Notes: a model not told the origin generated them from the letters alone. A DNA stretch of 51,156 nucleotides from Myxococcus xanthus (GCF_013116825.1 NZ_JABFNS010000057.1:1-51156); one strand, 5' to 3'. Numbered from the stretch's first letter, positions 7,872 to 17,536 are shown. Numbers and translations: made by a program.

Positions 7872-8325
7872 GCCTTACCGACCCGGAACGTTTGGCCGCT
7901 GGCATAGGACGTATGGGGGCAGACAGACAGAACTTGCCGGGTCAGTCTCCAATTGTTCACCCATAGGGTTGCTGTGCACGCGGTGGACTTCGCGAGTCCA
8001 TCCACGACGCGCCGCCGATGCCTTTTCTCGACGGGAAACGTCGAATGAGAGGCCTCCGCGTGCCTTCCGCTCCCTCGCCGTCACCTGGGTGACGGGGAGA
8101 CCTGATACGTTGTGCGGCGACTTTCCTACGGTTCCGTCGAGTCCTGCACGCTGTCCCGCCCTCTAGGGTTGGTTCATGTTTTCAACGTGCGCAGAAGCGG
8201 TTCACCACGCTTCATATCTATCTGGAAATACAGGACTTGAAGAATCGGAGGAGACCTCACCGGGTGTGCGAACCCTCGACAGGACTGATACCGGGGGTAT
8301 TTCCAGACTCAGGTGAACGAGCGCG
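7872..8325. other. Intergenic region, 454 bp
   Basis: Divergent region between the XRE regulator and the chemoreceptor. I see no convincing ORF, repeat or RNA here. It should hold both promoters. The part next to the chemoreceptor (about 8170-8330) is less GC-rich than the surroundings, as expected for a promoter, but no clear sigma-70 or sigma-54 consensus was found. Confidence 0.4.
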
Positions 8326-9987
8326 GTGACGATGCGGCGGATACGCTGCGAGCCGATGGCGGTCGGCCGGAATTTATTGGTGAAGCTGTGCGTGGCGATG
8401 GGCGTGGTGGCGCTGCCGCTGCTCGTCGTCATCCTGGGGTTCGTCTTGCCGCAGCTGCGGGAGCAGCTTCGCGCGGACCGCATCGTGGGACTGAAGCAGG
8501 CGGTGGAGACGGCCTACGGCGTGCTGGAGGTCTACGAGGCCCGTGAGCGGTCGGGCGCGCTGACGCGACAGGAGGCCCAGGCGCAGGCCGCGGCGCTGCT
8601 GGAGCAGCTGCGCTACTCGCAGGTGGAGTACTTCTGGGTCAACGACCTGGACACGCGGCTCGTCATGCATCCGCACCTGCCGGACATGCTGGGCAAGGAC
8701 CTGAAGGGCTACCGCGACGTGCGCGGCAAGCCGGTGTTCGTGGACATCGTCACGCTGGCGCGGGCCCAGGGCCAGGGCGCGGTGTCCTACGAAGCCACGC
8801 GGCCGGGCTCGCCGGAGGCCATTCCGAAGGAGAGCTACGTGAAGCTCTTCGCGCCCTGGGGCTGGGTGCTGGGCACGGGCGTGTACGTGGAGGACATCGA
8901 GCGCGAGGTGGCGGCGGTGCGCCAGCGCATCCTCCTGGCGGTGGGCGGCGCGCTGGCGCTCGCGCTGATGGCCGGCGCATCTCTGTCGCGCCGGGTGGTG
9001 CGGCCGGTGCGGGAGCTGGCGCAGGCGGCGCACCGGGTGGCGCGTGGTGATTTGGAGACCCGGGTGGAGGTGCGCTCCTCGGACGAGGTGGGCCAGCTGG
9101 CTGCGGCCTTCAACACCATGGTGACGGGACTGCGCGAGGTGGTGGCGGCGCTGGTGGATGCGGCGGGCGCCACGGCGGCGGACGCGGAGCGCATCCGAGC
9201 CTCCGCGGAGGCGTTGTCCGTGACGACGCGGGAACAGTCGGACTCGCTCCAGCGCGCGGCGCAGACGGTGCAGGGCATGAGCGCGCGGGTGTCGCAGGGA
9301 GCGGAGGCGGCGCGCACCGCGGCGAAGACGGCGGCGGACAACGGGCAGGTGGCGCGCGAGGGTGGCGCGGCGGTGGGCCAGGCGCTGCGGAAGATGGCGG
9401 AAATCGTAGAGGTGGTGGAGGGCTCCGCGCGGACGGTGGAGCGGTTGCAGGCCTCTGGCCGGGTGACGGCGGAGATGTTGCGGCTCATCCAGCAGGTGGC
9501 GGAGGAGACGCAGTTGTTGGCGGTGAACACCGCGATTGAAGCGGCGCGCGCGGGCCAGCACGGCAAGGGCTTCGCGGTGGTGGCCGGCGAGGTGCGCAAG
9601 CTGGCGAACCGGACGCGGGATGCCGCCGGACAGGTGCAGACGCTGCTGAGCCGGAGCGAGGCGGACACGCGGGCGGCGGCGGACCTGATGCGCCAGGGCA
9701 CCACGGCGGCGCAAGAAGGGCTGGGCTTGTCCACGACGGCAGGAGACGCGCTGTCGCGGTTGCTCGCCGGCGTGAATGAGATTGGCGGCAAGGTGGAGCG
9801 GATGGCGGACGAGAACACGCGCCAGTCAGAGTCGGGGGAGCGCATCGCCGGGAGCATCCAGGCGCTCTCGGTGCGCTCGACGGAGTCGGTGACTGGCGTG
9901 CAGCAGATTGCCCGCTCCGTGGAAGACCTGCGGGCACGGGCGTCCAAGCTGAAGGACCTGGCTGGACGCTTCACGGCGCGGGGGTGA
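8326..9987 (+). CDS. Methyl-accepting chemotaxis protein with Cache sensor
   Basis: 553 residues from GTG at 8326 (ATG at 8332 is a close alternative). Membrane helix at about 18-43, then a periplasmic single Cache domain ([20 protein letters not shown], then [18 protein letters not shown]), a second membrane helix at about 205-228, HAMP, and a long cytoplasmic signalling coiled coil. The hairpin tip is well conserved ([36 protein letters not shown]). There is no C-terminal CheR-tether pentapeptide. The FWVND / [11 protein letters not shown] pattern is the type that binds small carboxylates in other bacteria, but the ligand here is unknown. It is an orphan: no che genes are next to it. Confidence 0.93.
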   Translation: MTMRRIRCEPMAVGRNLLVKLCVAMGVVALPLLVVILGFVLPQLREQLRADRIVGLKQAVETAYGVLEVYEARERSGALTRQEAQAQAAALLEQLRYSQVEYFWVNDLDTRLVMHPHLPDMLGKDLKGYRDVRGKPVFVDIVTLARAQGQGAVSYEATRPGSPEAIPKESYVKLFAPWGWVLGTGVYVEDIEREVAAVRQRILLAVGGALALALMAGASLSRRVVRPVRELAQAAHRVARGDLETRVEVRSSDEVGQLAAAFNTMVTGLREVVAALVDAAGATAADAERIRASAEALSVTTREQSDSLQRAAQTVQGMSARVSQGAEAARTAAKTAADNGQVAREGGAAVGQALRKMAEIVEVVEGSARTVERLQASGRVTAEMLRLIQQVAEETQLLAVNTAIEAARAGQHGKGFAVVAGEVRKLANRTRDAAGQVQTLLSRSEADTRAAADLMRQGTTAAQEGLGLSTTAGDALSRLLAGVNEIGGKVERMADENTRQSESGERIAGSIQALSVRSTESVTGVQQIARSVEDLRARASKLKDLAGRFTARG

Positions 9988-10024
9988 ATTGGCCGCGGCA
10001 CACATGGCTGCTAGCCTCCCTTGA

Positions 10025-10663
10025 ATGCGCCACAGTCGGTGCTTGCTCCTCGCCAGCCTCTGGTTCGCCGCGTGCGCTGGCACCCCATGGATGCCCCGTG
10101 AAGCCGAGCACTATGGCTTCGCGAACGCCACAAGCCGGCGTGTCTGGGTCCGGGGGCCATGGGAGGCGATTTCCCCTTCCGATGACATCGACGTGGTCAT
10201 CGATCAGCTCTGCCCCGCCATCATGCGGCTACCAGGCGCGACGGACCGCGACCATGGCCAGGAGTACTGCGGGGCGCTCTATTCCCTGGGCGATGGCGTC
10301 TACCACGCGAGCTTCCCGTCCCCACTGGGCACGAAACGTCCTGTGGGCCCCAGCAGGCGAAAGACCTGCTATGCCCCCATGAGCGTCCAGGACGCACGCG
10401 GCCGGGCATCGGTCATCGCCGACTATCACAGCCACCCCTGGTCGCCGTCCCCCATGTCGGAAGAGGACCGCAGAGCGAACACCCAACGGTACTTCATCCG
10501 CATCCAATTCGACGCCCGGTGCATCATCCACAAACTCGTTCCCCATGCGCATGAGGCCCGGCCTGGCGAACTGTACGTCCGGGAGGCCCGGCAATGGAGA
10601 CTCGTTGGACGCATCCTTCCCGAAGACAAGGCCACCGGCCGCATCACCACGGTGACGGAATGA
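10025..10663 (+). CDS. Lipoprotein with complete JAMM (JAB/MPN+) metalloprotease motif
   Basis: 212 residues with a lipoprotein signal (LLLASLWFAAC, lipid Cys at 17). The mature part carries all JAMM residues: E80 in GQEYCGALY, then H135-S-H137-P-W-S-P-S-P-M-S145-E-E-D148, which fits H-x-H-x7-S-x2-D exactly. JAMM proteins are zinc-dependent isopeptidases or peptidases; export of one as a lipoprotein is unusual. Cysteines at 63, 82, 115 and 166 could form disulfides. The C-terminus has YHSHP-type beta strands ending in VREARQWRLVGRI. First gene of a three-gene operon; its stop overlaps the next start by ATGA (10660-10663). Enzyme activity is inferred from the motif only. Confidence 0.8.
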   Translation: MRHSRCLLLASLWFAACAGTPWMPREAEHYGFANATSRRVWVRGPWEAISPSDDIDVVIDQLCPAIMRLPGATDRDHGQEYCGALYSLGDGVYHASFPSPLGTKRPVGPSRRKTCYAPMSVQDARGRASVIADYHSHPWSPSPMSEEDRRANTQRYFIRIQFDARCIIHKLVPHAHEARPGELYVREARQWRLVGRILPEDKATGRITTVTE

Positions 10664-11073
10664 AGTTCAAGGTCCTCTCATTCTGCATGTTGCTGTCGGG
10701 ATGTATCCCCCGCTCCGCGACGCTTCCACGCGCCGCACCGGAAGAAGCTGCGTGGTTCAAGTTCCCGGATGCGCTTCCTGCTGACGGCCGACACGAAATT
10801 CCTTCGGCAACGGCGGCCGCCATCCAGTTGGCGATGGATGATTTCCGTCCCAGGCACCTTCGCATTCCGGGCAACGCTTCCCCCCTGGAGGTCTGCCTGA
10901 ACCAGCGACAGACCTATGACGTGAGGACCGCCCCCATGCCAGAAGGCATCCTCCTCGTTCGATTCTCCGTCAGTTCAGGTGCCTGCATGCAAGACGGCCC
11001 CGTCACCGACATGGGTGCCACCTATGCGGTGGACACTCGCGCGTGGCGCATCCTGGCGGTGCAGCAGCCATGA
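10660..11073 (+). CDS. Small lipoprotein, paralogue of the next gene
   Basis: 137 residues from ATG at 10660, which overlaps the upstream stop. Signal peptide with lipobox LLSGC (Cys 15). Family not recognised. It shares with the next protein the blocks PEEAAWFKFPDALPADG, TAAAIQLAMDDFRPR, PEGILLVRF and TYAVDTRAWRILAV, so the two genes are tandem duplicates. Two Cys in the mature part are kept in both. Translationally coupled to the JAMM lipoprotein, which suggests a shared surface function, perhaps substrate, inhibitor or scaffold. Confidence 0.8.
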   Translation: MKFKVLSFCMLLSGCIPRSATLPRAAPEEAAWFKFPDALPADGRHEIPSATAAAIQLAMDDFRPRHLRIPGNASPLEVCLNQRQTYDVRTAPMPEGILLVRFSVSSGACMQDGPVTDMGATYAVDTRAWRILAVQQP

Positions 11074-11537
11074 CGCGCTCTGGGCCGCTTTCTCTCCTCG
11101 TGCTCGGAGCCTTGTCCATGGGCTGCGCCACAACCGCGCCGCTCCTTCCCCGTGCGACACCCGAAGAAGCGGCGGGTTTCACCTTCCCACTCGAACTCCC
11201 ATCGGAAGGGATGCTTCACCTGGAAGGGAACACCGCCGCGGCCATCCAACTCGCCATGGATGACTTCAGGCCACGCGGTGCAGCCATCCCCCCGGGTGTT
11301 CGCCCCGACGAGGCATGCCTCTACCTGCCACAGTCCTACGACGTGACTTCCGCACCGGGGCCGGAGGGCGTGGTCCTGGTTGAGTTCCAGCAGAACGACA
11401 CCGCCTGCCCGCCATCCCCGGCGCTCTCCGTGGAGGCCATCTCCGGCAAGCCGCTTCGAGAGATCACAACCTACGCCGTGGATGTCCGGGCCATGCGAAT
11501 CCTGGCGGTGGGCGTCCAGACTCGACGCAGGCCCTGA
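11070..11537 (+). CDS. Small lipoprotein, paralogue of the preceding gene
   Basis: 155 residues from ATG at 11070, overlapping the previous stop by ATGA (11070-11073). Lipobox LSMGC (Cys 19). Conserved blocks PEEAAGFTFPLELPSEG, TAAAIQLAMDDFRPR, PEGVVLVEF and TYAVDVRAMRILAV align with the preceding gene. The two have diverged in the variable segments between the blocks, so the duplication is not recent. Last gene of the JAMM lipoprotein operon. No function can be named. Confidence 0.8.
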   Translation: MTRSGPLSLLVLGALSMGCATTAPLLPRATPEEAAGFTFPLELPSEGMLHLEGNTAAAIQLAMDDFRPRGAAIPPGVRPDEACLYLPQSYDVTSAPGPEGVVLVEFQQNDTACPPSPALSVEAISGKPLREITTYAVDVRAMRILAVGVQTRRRP

Positions 11538-11663
11538 CGCACCTCTTCCGTCGTCGGCCAGTTCGACAAAGAGGGCCTTCCGCGCGACCGGCACATGGAC
11601 GGCCCGGCACGAACGGATGCGCAGCCGCCAGGGACACAAGCCTGGGGAGGACTTGTGGGCAAC

Positions 11664-13181
11664 TCAGGGCGCGCCGTGCGCGGCACCGAGCGCGCGCCGG
11701 TCGACCTTGCCGGCGGAGGTCCTCGGCAGGGCATCCACGAAACGAATCGACTTCGGCGTCTTGTAGCGAGCGAGTCGCCCGTCGCAGAAGCGCAGCAGTG
11801 CCTCCGCCGAAGGCAAGGTGCCCGGCCGTGCGACGACGAGCGCGCGCGGCGTCTCCCCCCACTTGGGGTCCGCCACGCCGATGACGGCGACCTCGGCCAC
11901 ATCGGGATGCCCCGCGAGGACGCTCTCCACTTCCGACGGGTAGATGTTCTCACCGCCGGAGATGATGAGGTCCTTGCTGCGGCCCACGATGCGGAAGCAT
12001 CCCTCCGCATCCCGCGTGGCCAGGTCGCCGGTGTGCAGCCAGCCGTCCGCGAAGGTGCGGGCGGTGTCCTCCGGACGGCGCCAGTAGCCCGCGCACAGGT
12101 GAGGGCCGCGCAAGAGCAGCTCACCCACGTCGCCCGGCCGCGTCTCACCGTCGATGCGAGCCTCGACGTGGAACAGGGGCACGCCCACCGCCCCCGGCTT
12201 GCGGCGCACGTCTTCCGGAGGAAGCCAGAAGTTGTTGGGGCCCGCTTCGGTGAGGCCATACCCCGTCTTGAAGTCCACGCCCCGAGCGAAGAAGCGCTCG
12301 AAGACGGGGGCTGGGCAGGGCGCGCCGCCGCTGATGACCAGCTTGAGGCGAGACAGGTCCACGGCATCGAAGCGCGGGTGGCGCTGCATCTCGATGAACA
12401 TGGTGGGCACGCCGAAGAAGAGACTCACCACGCCCCGCTGCACGAGGTCGAACACGCCCTCCACGTCGAAGCTCCGGCACACCACCGATGCGCCGCCGAC
12501 GTAGGCCAGCGGCGCGGTGAAGACGCTGAGTCCTCCTGCATGGAACAACGGCGCGTTGAGGAGCGCCACGTCATCGGCGGTCAGGCCCCAGCCCATCACC
12601 GTGTTCACCGCGTTGGCGGTGATGGAGCGGTGCGTGAGCACCGCGGCCTTCGGCAGACCGGTGCTTCCGCCCGTGTAGCAGAGCACCCATGGGGCATCCT
12701 CCTCCAGCTCCAGCGGAGGAAGGGCCACGTCCGTCTGCGTGTCGCGCTCGGAGAAGGCCCGCTCGCCCGGCCCTGGAGCCGCGAGACTGAGCCAGTGGCG
12801 CACGAAGGACGCGCCAGACCGCACGGCCTCCACCTGGGCTCGGAACTCCGGCCCGAAGACGAACACGGATGGCTCGGCATCCGCGAGCAGTCCCCCCAGC
12901 TCCGTGGCACTCAGCCGCCAGTTGAGAGGCTGAAGGACGGCGCCCAGCTTCGCGCACGCGAAGAAGAGGTCGAGGAACTCGACGCAGTTGTAGGCGAGCA
13001 CCGCCACACGGTCCCCTCGCCCCACGCCCAGCGCATGGTGGAGGAAAGCGGCGGTACGCGAAGCCGAATCGTTCCATTCACGAAAGGAGATGCGTCGCTC
13101 GCCATGGTCGGCGTCGATGAGGGCGGTACGCTCAGGGGCCAGCGCGGCACGCCGGGCCAGCCAGTCATGGACGATGGGCAT
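11664..13181 (-). CDS. AMP-dependent acyl-CoA synthetase / ligase (ANL family)
   Basis: 505 residues from ATG at 13181, where the family N-terminus begins (MPIVHDWLARRAALAPERTA); the open frame further upstream has no similarity. Core motifs: YTGGSTGLPKAAVLTH (P-loop, A3), GYGLTEAGP (A5), LHTGDLA (A7), GRSKDLIISGGENIYPSEVE (A8) and the catalytic lysine in RTSAGKVDRR (A10). It activates a carboxylic acid with ATP and then loads CoA; a medium or long fatty acid is likely but not provable. Monocistronic. It is a paralogue of the ligase at 20151-21728 and the two may have different chain preferences. Confidence 0.92.
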   Translation of the reverse strand: MPIVHDWLARRAALAPERTALIDADHGERRISFREWNDSASRTAAFLHHALGVGRGDRVAVLAYNCVEFLDLFFACAKLGAVLQPLNWRLSATELGGLLADAEPSVFVFGPEFRAQVEAVRSGASFVRHWLSLAAPGPGERAFSERDTQTDVALPPLELEEDAPWVLCYTGGSTGLPKAAVLTHRSITANAVNTVMGWGLTADDVALLNAPLFHAGGLSVFTAPLAYVGGASVVCRSFDVEGVFDLVQRGVVSLFFGVPTMFIEMQRHPRFDAVDLSRLKLVISGGAPCPAPVFERFFARGVDFKTGYGLTEAGPNNFWLPPEDVRRKPGAVGVPLFHVEARIDGETRPGDVGELLLRGPHLCAGYWRRPEDTARTFADGWLHTGDLATRDAEGCFRIVGRSKDLIISGGENIYPSEVESVLAGHPDVAEVAVIGVADPKWGETPRALVVARPGTLPSAEALLRFCDGRLARYKTPKSIRFVDALPRTSAGKVDRRALGAAHGAP

Positions 13182-13459
13182 GGTATCCACGCTAGCTGAA
13201 CCCGGCGGCATCGCGCCCGGCACATGAGAGGGAAGCGGGCAAGCACCCCACCCCACCGTCACCTCCCCACGAAGCGCTGCCATCCACGCTGCTGTGCGGA
13301 GATGCCCGCGCGGAGACAGACATCCCCGCGGCAGTCTCAAGGCGATGGGTGAACCTTGAGAACGGCACCGTCGCCTCGGCCCGCTCCATAGAAGGCGGCT
13401 TTCGAGCAGACCGTCGCGCGTTTGATAGCCTGTCCCGGAACGGACGCCGCACGGCCTGA

Positions 13460-14104
13460 ATGTGCATCATCCCGGGCACACAGGAAGTCGTCACGAACAT
13501 GCTCGCACACCACCCCCCCCAGCTCGTTGCATTGAGCCCTGCGCCGTCGACGCTCGCCGAGGGCGCCACGCCACCGTGGCCGCCTCCACCGCTGCGCGTT
13601 CAGCCGAAGCCGCCCGCGCATTATCAAGGGACCACGAACACCCTCATCATCGGCATCGGCCTTCCGTTACTGGGCGCCTACGCCCTCTACGAAAACGAGC
13701 GCGCCGTGGCCATGGTGGGCTTCATCGGTGGACTGGTGGCGTGGCTCTTCGCCGCGCTCCGGTTCAGCCAGGAGAACAAAGCCCGCCAGCACAACCAGGC
13801 CGAACACGCTGAGCACGTGCGCCGCGCCATCCTGACGTGGGCGCGCATCACGGATTCGGCCATCGTGGAGCAGGTGCCGGATAGCGACGGCCGCATCACC
13901 CACTACCTGCTCGACCTCCACGTCACCCCGTGGCACCCGTCCCACCCAGCGCCGCGAAAGGTCCCCCTCCGGTTGAGAGTCCCGGTGGCGCACGGCCCCC
14001 ATGTGGTGCCGGGCGCGTACCTCGGCGTGCTCTCCGACCCGGAGGCGGCATGGGTCGTCCCGCAGAGCCTCCTCACCCTGCAGGGCGCGCAGCTCCCCCT
14101 CTGA
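13460..14104 (+). CDS. Unknown protein with two membrane helices
   Basis: 214 residues from ATG at 13460; ATG at 13499 is a good alternative because AGGAAG lies a dozen bases upstream of it. Pro-rich N-terminus, then two adjacent membrane helices (TLIIGIGLPLLGAYALYE and AVAMVGFIGGLVAWLFAALR), then a charged, about 110-residue C-terminal domain (AILTWARITDSAIVEQVPDS onward) with beta-strand pattern that may be a small cytoplasmic or periplasmic fold resembling DUF3592-type pairs (helices plus beta domain). Family not established. Convergent with the VAT-1-like gene (9-bp gap). Confidence 0.7.
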   Translation: MCIIPGTQEVVTNMLAHHPPQLVALSPAPSTLAEGATPPWPPPPLRVQPKPPAHYQGTTNTLIIGIGLPLLGAYALYENERAVAMVGFIGGLVAWLFAALRFSQENKARQHNQAEHAEHVRRAILTWARITDSAIVEQVPDSDGRITHYLLDLHVTPWHPSHPAPRKVPLRLRVPVAHGPHVVPGAYLGVLSDPEAAWVVPQSLLTLQGAQLPL

Positions 14105-14113
14105 AGCACGCCC

Positions 14114-15151
14114 TCACGGCACCAACACCAGCTTCCCCACCGTGCCGCCGGACTCCAGGGCCCGGTGCGCATCCGCCACCGCGTCCAACGGAAACGACTT
14201 CACCGGTGGCGGCACCAGCGTCCCCTCCTCCAACCAGCCCAGCAGCCGCGCCATGGACGCCTCCAACACGGCGCGCTGCTCGAACAGGTACGACAGGTTG
14301 AACGCCAGCACGCTGGTGTTGTCGTTGGTGAGCGTCAGCGGATCGAACCGCGGCGTGCGCAGCCAGTCCCAGGCCAGCTTCGCGTAGTTCGGCCGCCCAC
14401 CGGTGCGCGGCAACATGGAGTGGAAGCCGTAGATGACGAGCTTCCCCGGCGACGCCAGGTGCTTGTAGCTCTCGCGCAACGTGGACGGCCCGTTCGCATC
14501 CAGCACCACGTCATACCCACGGGGCGCCGCCTTCTTGGCCGCGCTCCACAAGTCCTCCCGGCTCTTGTCGATGACGACCTCCGCCCCCTGCGCGCGAGCC
14601 GTCTCCACCTTATGCGCCCCGCCCACCACGCCCACCATCCGGCACCCGGCGATGCGGCCCAACTGGAGCAGCGCCCCGCCCACGCCGCCCGCCGCGGAAT
14701 GCACCAGCACGTTGGCGCCCGGCCGCGGGTGGGCCAGCTCAAAGAGCGCGTAGTACGCGGTGAGGAACACCGTGGGGAACCCCGCGGCCTGCTCCATGCT
14801 CAGCCGCGCGGGCAATGTGAACACCTGGTGACGGGGCACCGCGACGTGGGTGGAGTACCCACCAAAGCGCGTCACGCCGAACACTCGCGCGCCGGGGGCC
14901 AGGTCCTCCACCCCCTCGCCCACGGCCTCCACGCGGCCGGCGAACTCGAAGCCCGGGGTGATGGGCCACCCCACGTACTCCTTCGCGGAGGCGTACAGCC
15001 CCATGCGGATGACGCAGTCCGCATAGTTCACCCCGATGGCTTCGGTGGCCACCCGGACCTCTCCGATTCCAGGTGAAACCTGATTCACCTCTTCAAGGTG
15101 GAGCTGTTCGTACCCACCGGCTTTTCGGATGACGACCTTGCGTGCGCGCAT
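14114..15151 (-). CDS. Zinc-independent quinone oxidoreductase / VAT-1-like MDR protein
   Basis: 345 residues. N-terminal GroES-like domain (GEVRVATEAIGVNYADCVIR, then GFEFAGRVEAVGEGV) and a Rossmann domain with VLVHSAAGGVGGALLQLGRI as the NADPH site. The catalytic and structural zinc cysteines of classical alcohol dehydrogenases are absent, as in the quinone oxidoreductase subgroup. The C-terminal half (SMLPRTGG, FDPLTLTNDNTSVLAFNLSY) matches what I recall of the synaptic-vesicle VAT-1 subgroup. It would reduce an enone or quinone with NADPH; the substrate is unknown. Divergent from the lipase. Confidence 0.88.
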   Translation of the reverse strand: MRARKVVIRKAGGYEQLHLEEVNQVSPGIGEVRVATEAIGVNYADCVIRMGLYASAKEYVGWPITPGFEFAGRVEAVGEGVEDLAPGARVFGVTRFGGYSTHVAVPRHQVFTLPARLSMEQAAGFPTVFLTAYYALFELAHPRPGANVLVHSAAGGVGGALLQLGRIAGCRMVGVVGGAHKVETARAQGAEVVIDKSREDLWSAAKKAAPRGYDVVLDANGPSTLRESYKHLASPGKLVIYGFHSMLPRTGGRPNYAKLAWDWLRTPRFDPLTLTNDNTSVLAFNLSYLFEQRAVLEASMARLLGWLEEGTLVPPPVKSFPLDAVADAHRALESGGTVGKLVLVP

Positions 15152-15306
15152 ACCCCGTTGAGTACCACGCGACGCAGCGCGACAACGTCAGTGCACGTCC
15201 AATCGACAGAAGACGCTCGCGTGAGATGTCTCTAGACTCTGTATCGCGCTCGAGGACAGGTCCTGTTCCGGACGCGTCTTCCAAAAACAAACAGAGGAGT
15301 CTGCCC

Positions 15307-16305
15307 ATGCGACTGAGGCCTTCGCTGTATCTCGCGAGCACGCTGCTGCTTGGCATCACCACCGGCTGTGGCGAGGACTTCGCGCCGCACGAAGAGGAGC
15401 TTGGCGCGGTGGAAGCCGCGGCGGTCTCCACTGCCGGCGCCACCACGCACTTCCAGAACTGGCTCTCGTCCAACGGCTACAACAGCTACGACTTCGTTCG
15501 CGCGGACCTCACGGGCGGCAGCTACGGCGGCAAGGCCAGCGCCTCCGACACCGTGACGAAACAGCCCGTCATCTTCATCCACGGCAACTCGGACAAGGCG
15601 GTGGGCTCGGTCTTCGGCCAGACGGGCTGGACGAACTCCATCGAGTACTTCCACTCGCGGGGTTACAAGACGAGCGAGCTTTACGCGACGACGTGGGGCC
15701 CGGCCAACGCGCTCCAGTCGGCGAACCAGTACCACTCGAAGCAGAACGTGATGAAGGTGCGCAAGTTCATCGAGGCGGTGAAGGCGTACACCGGGGCCTC
15801 GAAGGTGGACATCATCGCCCACTCCATGGGCGTGACGCTGGCGCGCAAGGCCATCCTCGGCGGCACGGCCCACGACGCGGCGGACGGCGGCACATACAAC
15901 GTGGGCGCGCCGCTCACGTCCTCGGTGGACACCTTCGTCGGCATCGCCGGCGCCAACCTGGGCCTGACGTCCTGTTACATGTCCGGCCCGTCGACGCCCA
16001 CCTGCGGCTCCACCAACGGCCTGTACCCGGGCTACCTCTTCTGGGGCAGCGTCACCGGCCGCTCGGCGTACCTCAATGACTTGCGCTCGACGAGCGGTTA
16101 CGAGGGCGCCTTCCGCTACACCATCTACTCCACGGCGGATGAAATCATCGGCTACGACGGCATCGTCTACGGTGAGTACACGTCGCGCATCCCCGGGCAG
16201 ACGGGTGAGAAGCGCTACACCGGCTACCCCTACGGCCACTTCAACTCGAAGGACCTGACGGCCGAGGTTCAGTACGGCATGGTGGTCAACCACACCATCC
16301 CGTAG
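15307..16305 (+). CDS. Secreted lipase (class 2 / EstA type), lipoprotein signal
   Basis: 332 residues from ATG at 15307, with AGAGGAG ten bases upstream; the frame upstream of that start is not coding. Lipobox-like GITTGC at Cys 21. Lipase fold: PVIFIHGNSDKAVGS with the oxyanion segment, nucleophile S173 in IIAHSMGVTLARK, then the acidic and His residues in DEIIGYDGIVYGEYTSR and GYPYGHFNSKD. The arrangement is that of lipase_2 (PF01674), enzymes that hydrolyse triacylglycerols outside the cell. A perfect hairpin (16320-16349) follows. Whether it stays as lipoprotein or is released is not visible. Confidence 0.88.
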   Translation: MRLRPSLYLASTLLLGITTGCGEDFAPHEEELGAVEAAAVSTAGATTHFQNWLSSNGYNSYDFVRADLTGGSYGGKASASDTVTKQPVIFIHGNSDKAVGSVFGQTGWTNSIEYFHSRGYKTSELYATTWGPANALQSANQYHSKQNVMKVRKFIEAVKAYTGASKVDIIAHSMGVTLARKAILGGTAHDAADGGTYNVGAPLTSSVDTFVGIAGANLGLTSCYMSGPSTPTCGSTNGLYPGYLFWGSVTGRSAYLNDLRSTSGYEGAFRYTIYSTADEIIGYDGIVYGEYTSRIPGQTGEKRYTGYPYGHFNSKDLTAEVQYGMVVNHTIP

Positions 16306-16319
16306 TCATCCGCACCCGG

Positions 16320-16349
16320 CACCTCCACCCTCGCGAAAGGGTGGAGGTG
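16320..16349. terminator. Perfect hairpin between convergent genes
   Basis: CACCTCCACCCT and AGGGTGGAGGTG form a perfect 12-bp stem with a 6-base loop CGCGAA. It lies 14 bp after the lipase stop and 18 bp before the hydrolase stop on the other strand. No T-run follows on either strand, so it is a bidirectional terminator or a mRNA 3'-end stabiliser rather than a classical rho-independent terminator. Confidence 0.6.
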
Positions 16350-16367
16350 GACCGGCTCGCCACCCCA

Positions 16368-17534
16368 CTACGGCTCGGGCAGCACGCCCGGCGTCGGCTC
16401 GCCTTCCTGGTCCGGCGTGAGCGGCTCGGACACCGGCGCGGGCGGAGACTCCAGCCGCGGCGCCTCCTCCTTCGCGGGAGCGGACGGCACCTCGATGCGC
16501 CCCGCCGCCGCGTCGCGGACGAAGGCGAAGGCCGCCTCGTTGAAGCGCTCCGCACAGTCGAGCTGCACGGTGTGCCCACAGCCCTCCAGCGCCACCAGCT
16601 TCGCGCCGGGGATGTGGGACGCGCCGTACTCCATGATGCCGCGCGTCTCGCCGCCGTGGAGGAAGGGGCTGGGGATGAGCCGGTCATCCGTGCCGTAGAT
16701 GATGACTGTGGGCACGGTGACGCGGTGCAGGTTGTCGCGCACGAAGTCGTTGTGGGACAGGCCTCGCACCGTGCGCACGTTGGCGTAGGCGTAGGCGTCG
16801 AACTCGGGCGACTTCGCCAGCCGCACGCGCTCTTCAATCAGCCACTCCAGCTCCGGCCGCCAGTGCATGAAGTTGGCCTGGCGCACGCTGCCCCAGATGC
16901 TGGCCTCCGGCGCGGACTTGATGAACTCGGAGCTCATCGCCCGCGCGAACCACTCCTTCTCCCGCCAGCTGAACTTCTCGAAGCCGGCGGGCGACGCCAG
17001 CACCAGCCCGCTCAGCGACTCCGGGTAGCGGATGGCGAAGGAGAGCGACGTCTGCCCGCCCATGGAGTGACCGGCGAGCACGGGCGTGTCCAGGCCCAGG
17101 CCGTCCACCAGCTCCAGCACCGCGTCCGCCATGGCCTCCATGGTGTACGGGAACGTGCCGGGCTTGTCGGACTTGCCGTAGCCGGGCAGGTCCACGGCGA
17201 TGACGCGGTAGCCCTGCTGCTGGAAGGCGTCCAGCTGCGCCCGCCAGAACTTCAGGTACGAACCCAGGCCGTGGATGAAGACGACGGCCTTCGCGTCCGG
17301 GCCACTGCCGGGCATGTCCACGTAGGCCATCTGGGGCACCACGGCCATGCCGTACTGCTTCGCGGTGCGCGGAAGCGGAATCCGTTTCACCGGCCAGGGC
17401 TGCTTCGAGCCCTCAGAGGTGTAGTCCAAATCCTGGAAGGAGAGCGCGGGCTGGCGCGCGTACGAGCGCACGCAACCGGCGGAGGAGAGCCCCGCCGCGA
17501 GGAGCAGGGCCGTGAATGCGCGGGAGGTGCTCAT
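16368..17534 (-). CDS. Alpha/beta-hydrolase lipoprotein
   Basis: 388 residues from ATG at 17534. Lipobox SSAGC (Cys 21). Alpha/beta-hydrolase core: oxyanion HGLGSYLKF, nucleophile S157 in LAGHSMGGQTS, acid in YGTDDRLIP, His in EGCGHTVQLD. The cap region (about 190-290) has an unusually long helical insertion with WSWREKEWF-type aromatic residues. A Pro/Glu-rich tail of about 40 residues ends the protein. It starts 2 bp after the stop of the large outer-membrane protein, so the two are one operon and may act on the same lipid or ester at the outer membrane. Substrate unknown. Confidence 0.85.
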   Translation of the reverse strand: MSTSRAFTALLLAAGLSSAGCVRSYARQPALSFQDLDYTSEGSKQPWPVKRIPLPRTAKQYGMAVVPQMAYVDMPGSGPDAKAVVFIHGLGSYLKFWRAQLDAFQQQGYRVIAVDLPGYGKSDKPGTFPYTMEAMADAVLELVDGLGLDTPVLAGHSMGGQTSLSFAIRYPESLSGLVLASPAGFEKFSWREKEWFARAMSSEFIKSAPEASIWGSVRQANFMHWRPELEWLIEERVRLAKSPEFDAYAYANVRTVRGLSHNDFVRDNLHRVTVPTVIIYGTDDRLIPSPFLHGGETRGIMEYGASHIPGAKLVALEGCGHTVQLDCAERFNEAAFAFVRDAAAGRIEVPSAPAKEEAPRLESPPAPVSEPLTPDQEGEPTPGVLPEP

Positions 17535-17536
17535 GG

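Noticed and set aside
15142-15306. N-terminal extension of the lipase
   Set aside because: The ATG at 15307 has AGAGGAG upstream and starts a lipoprotein signal peptide; the extension would place charged residues in front of it.
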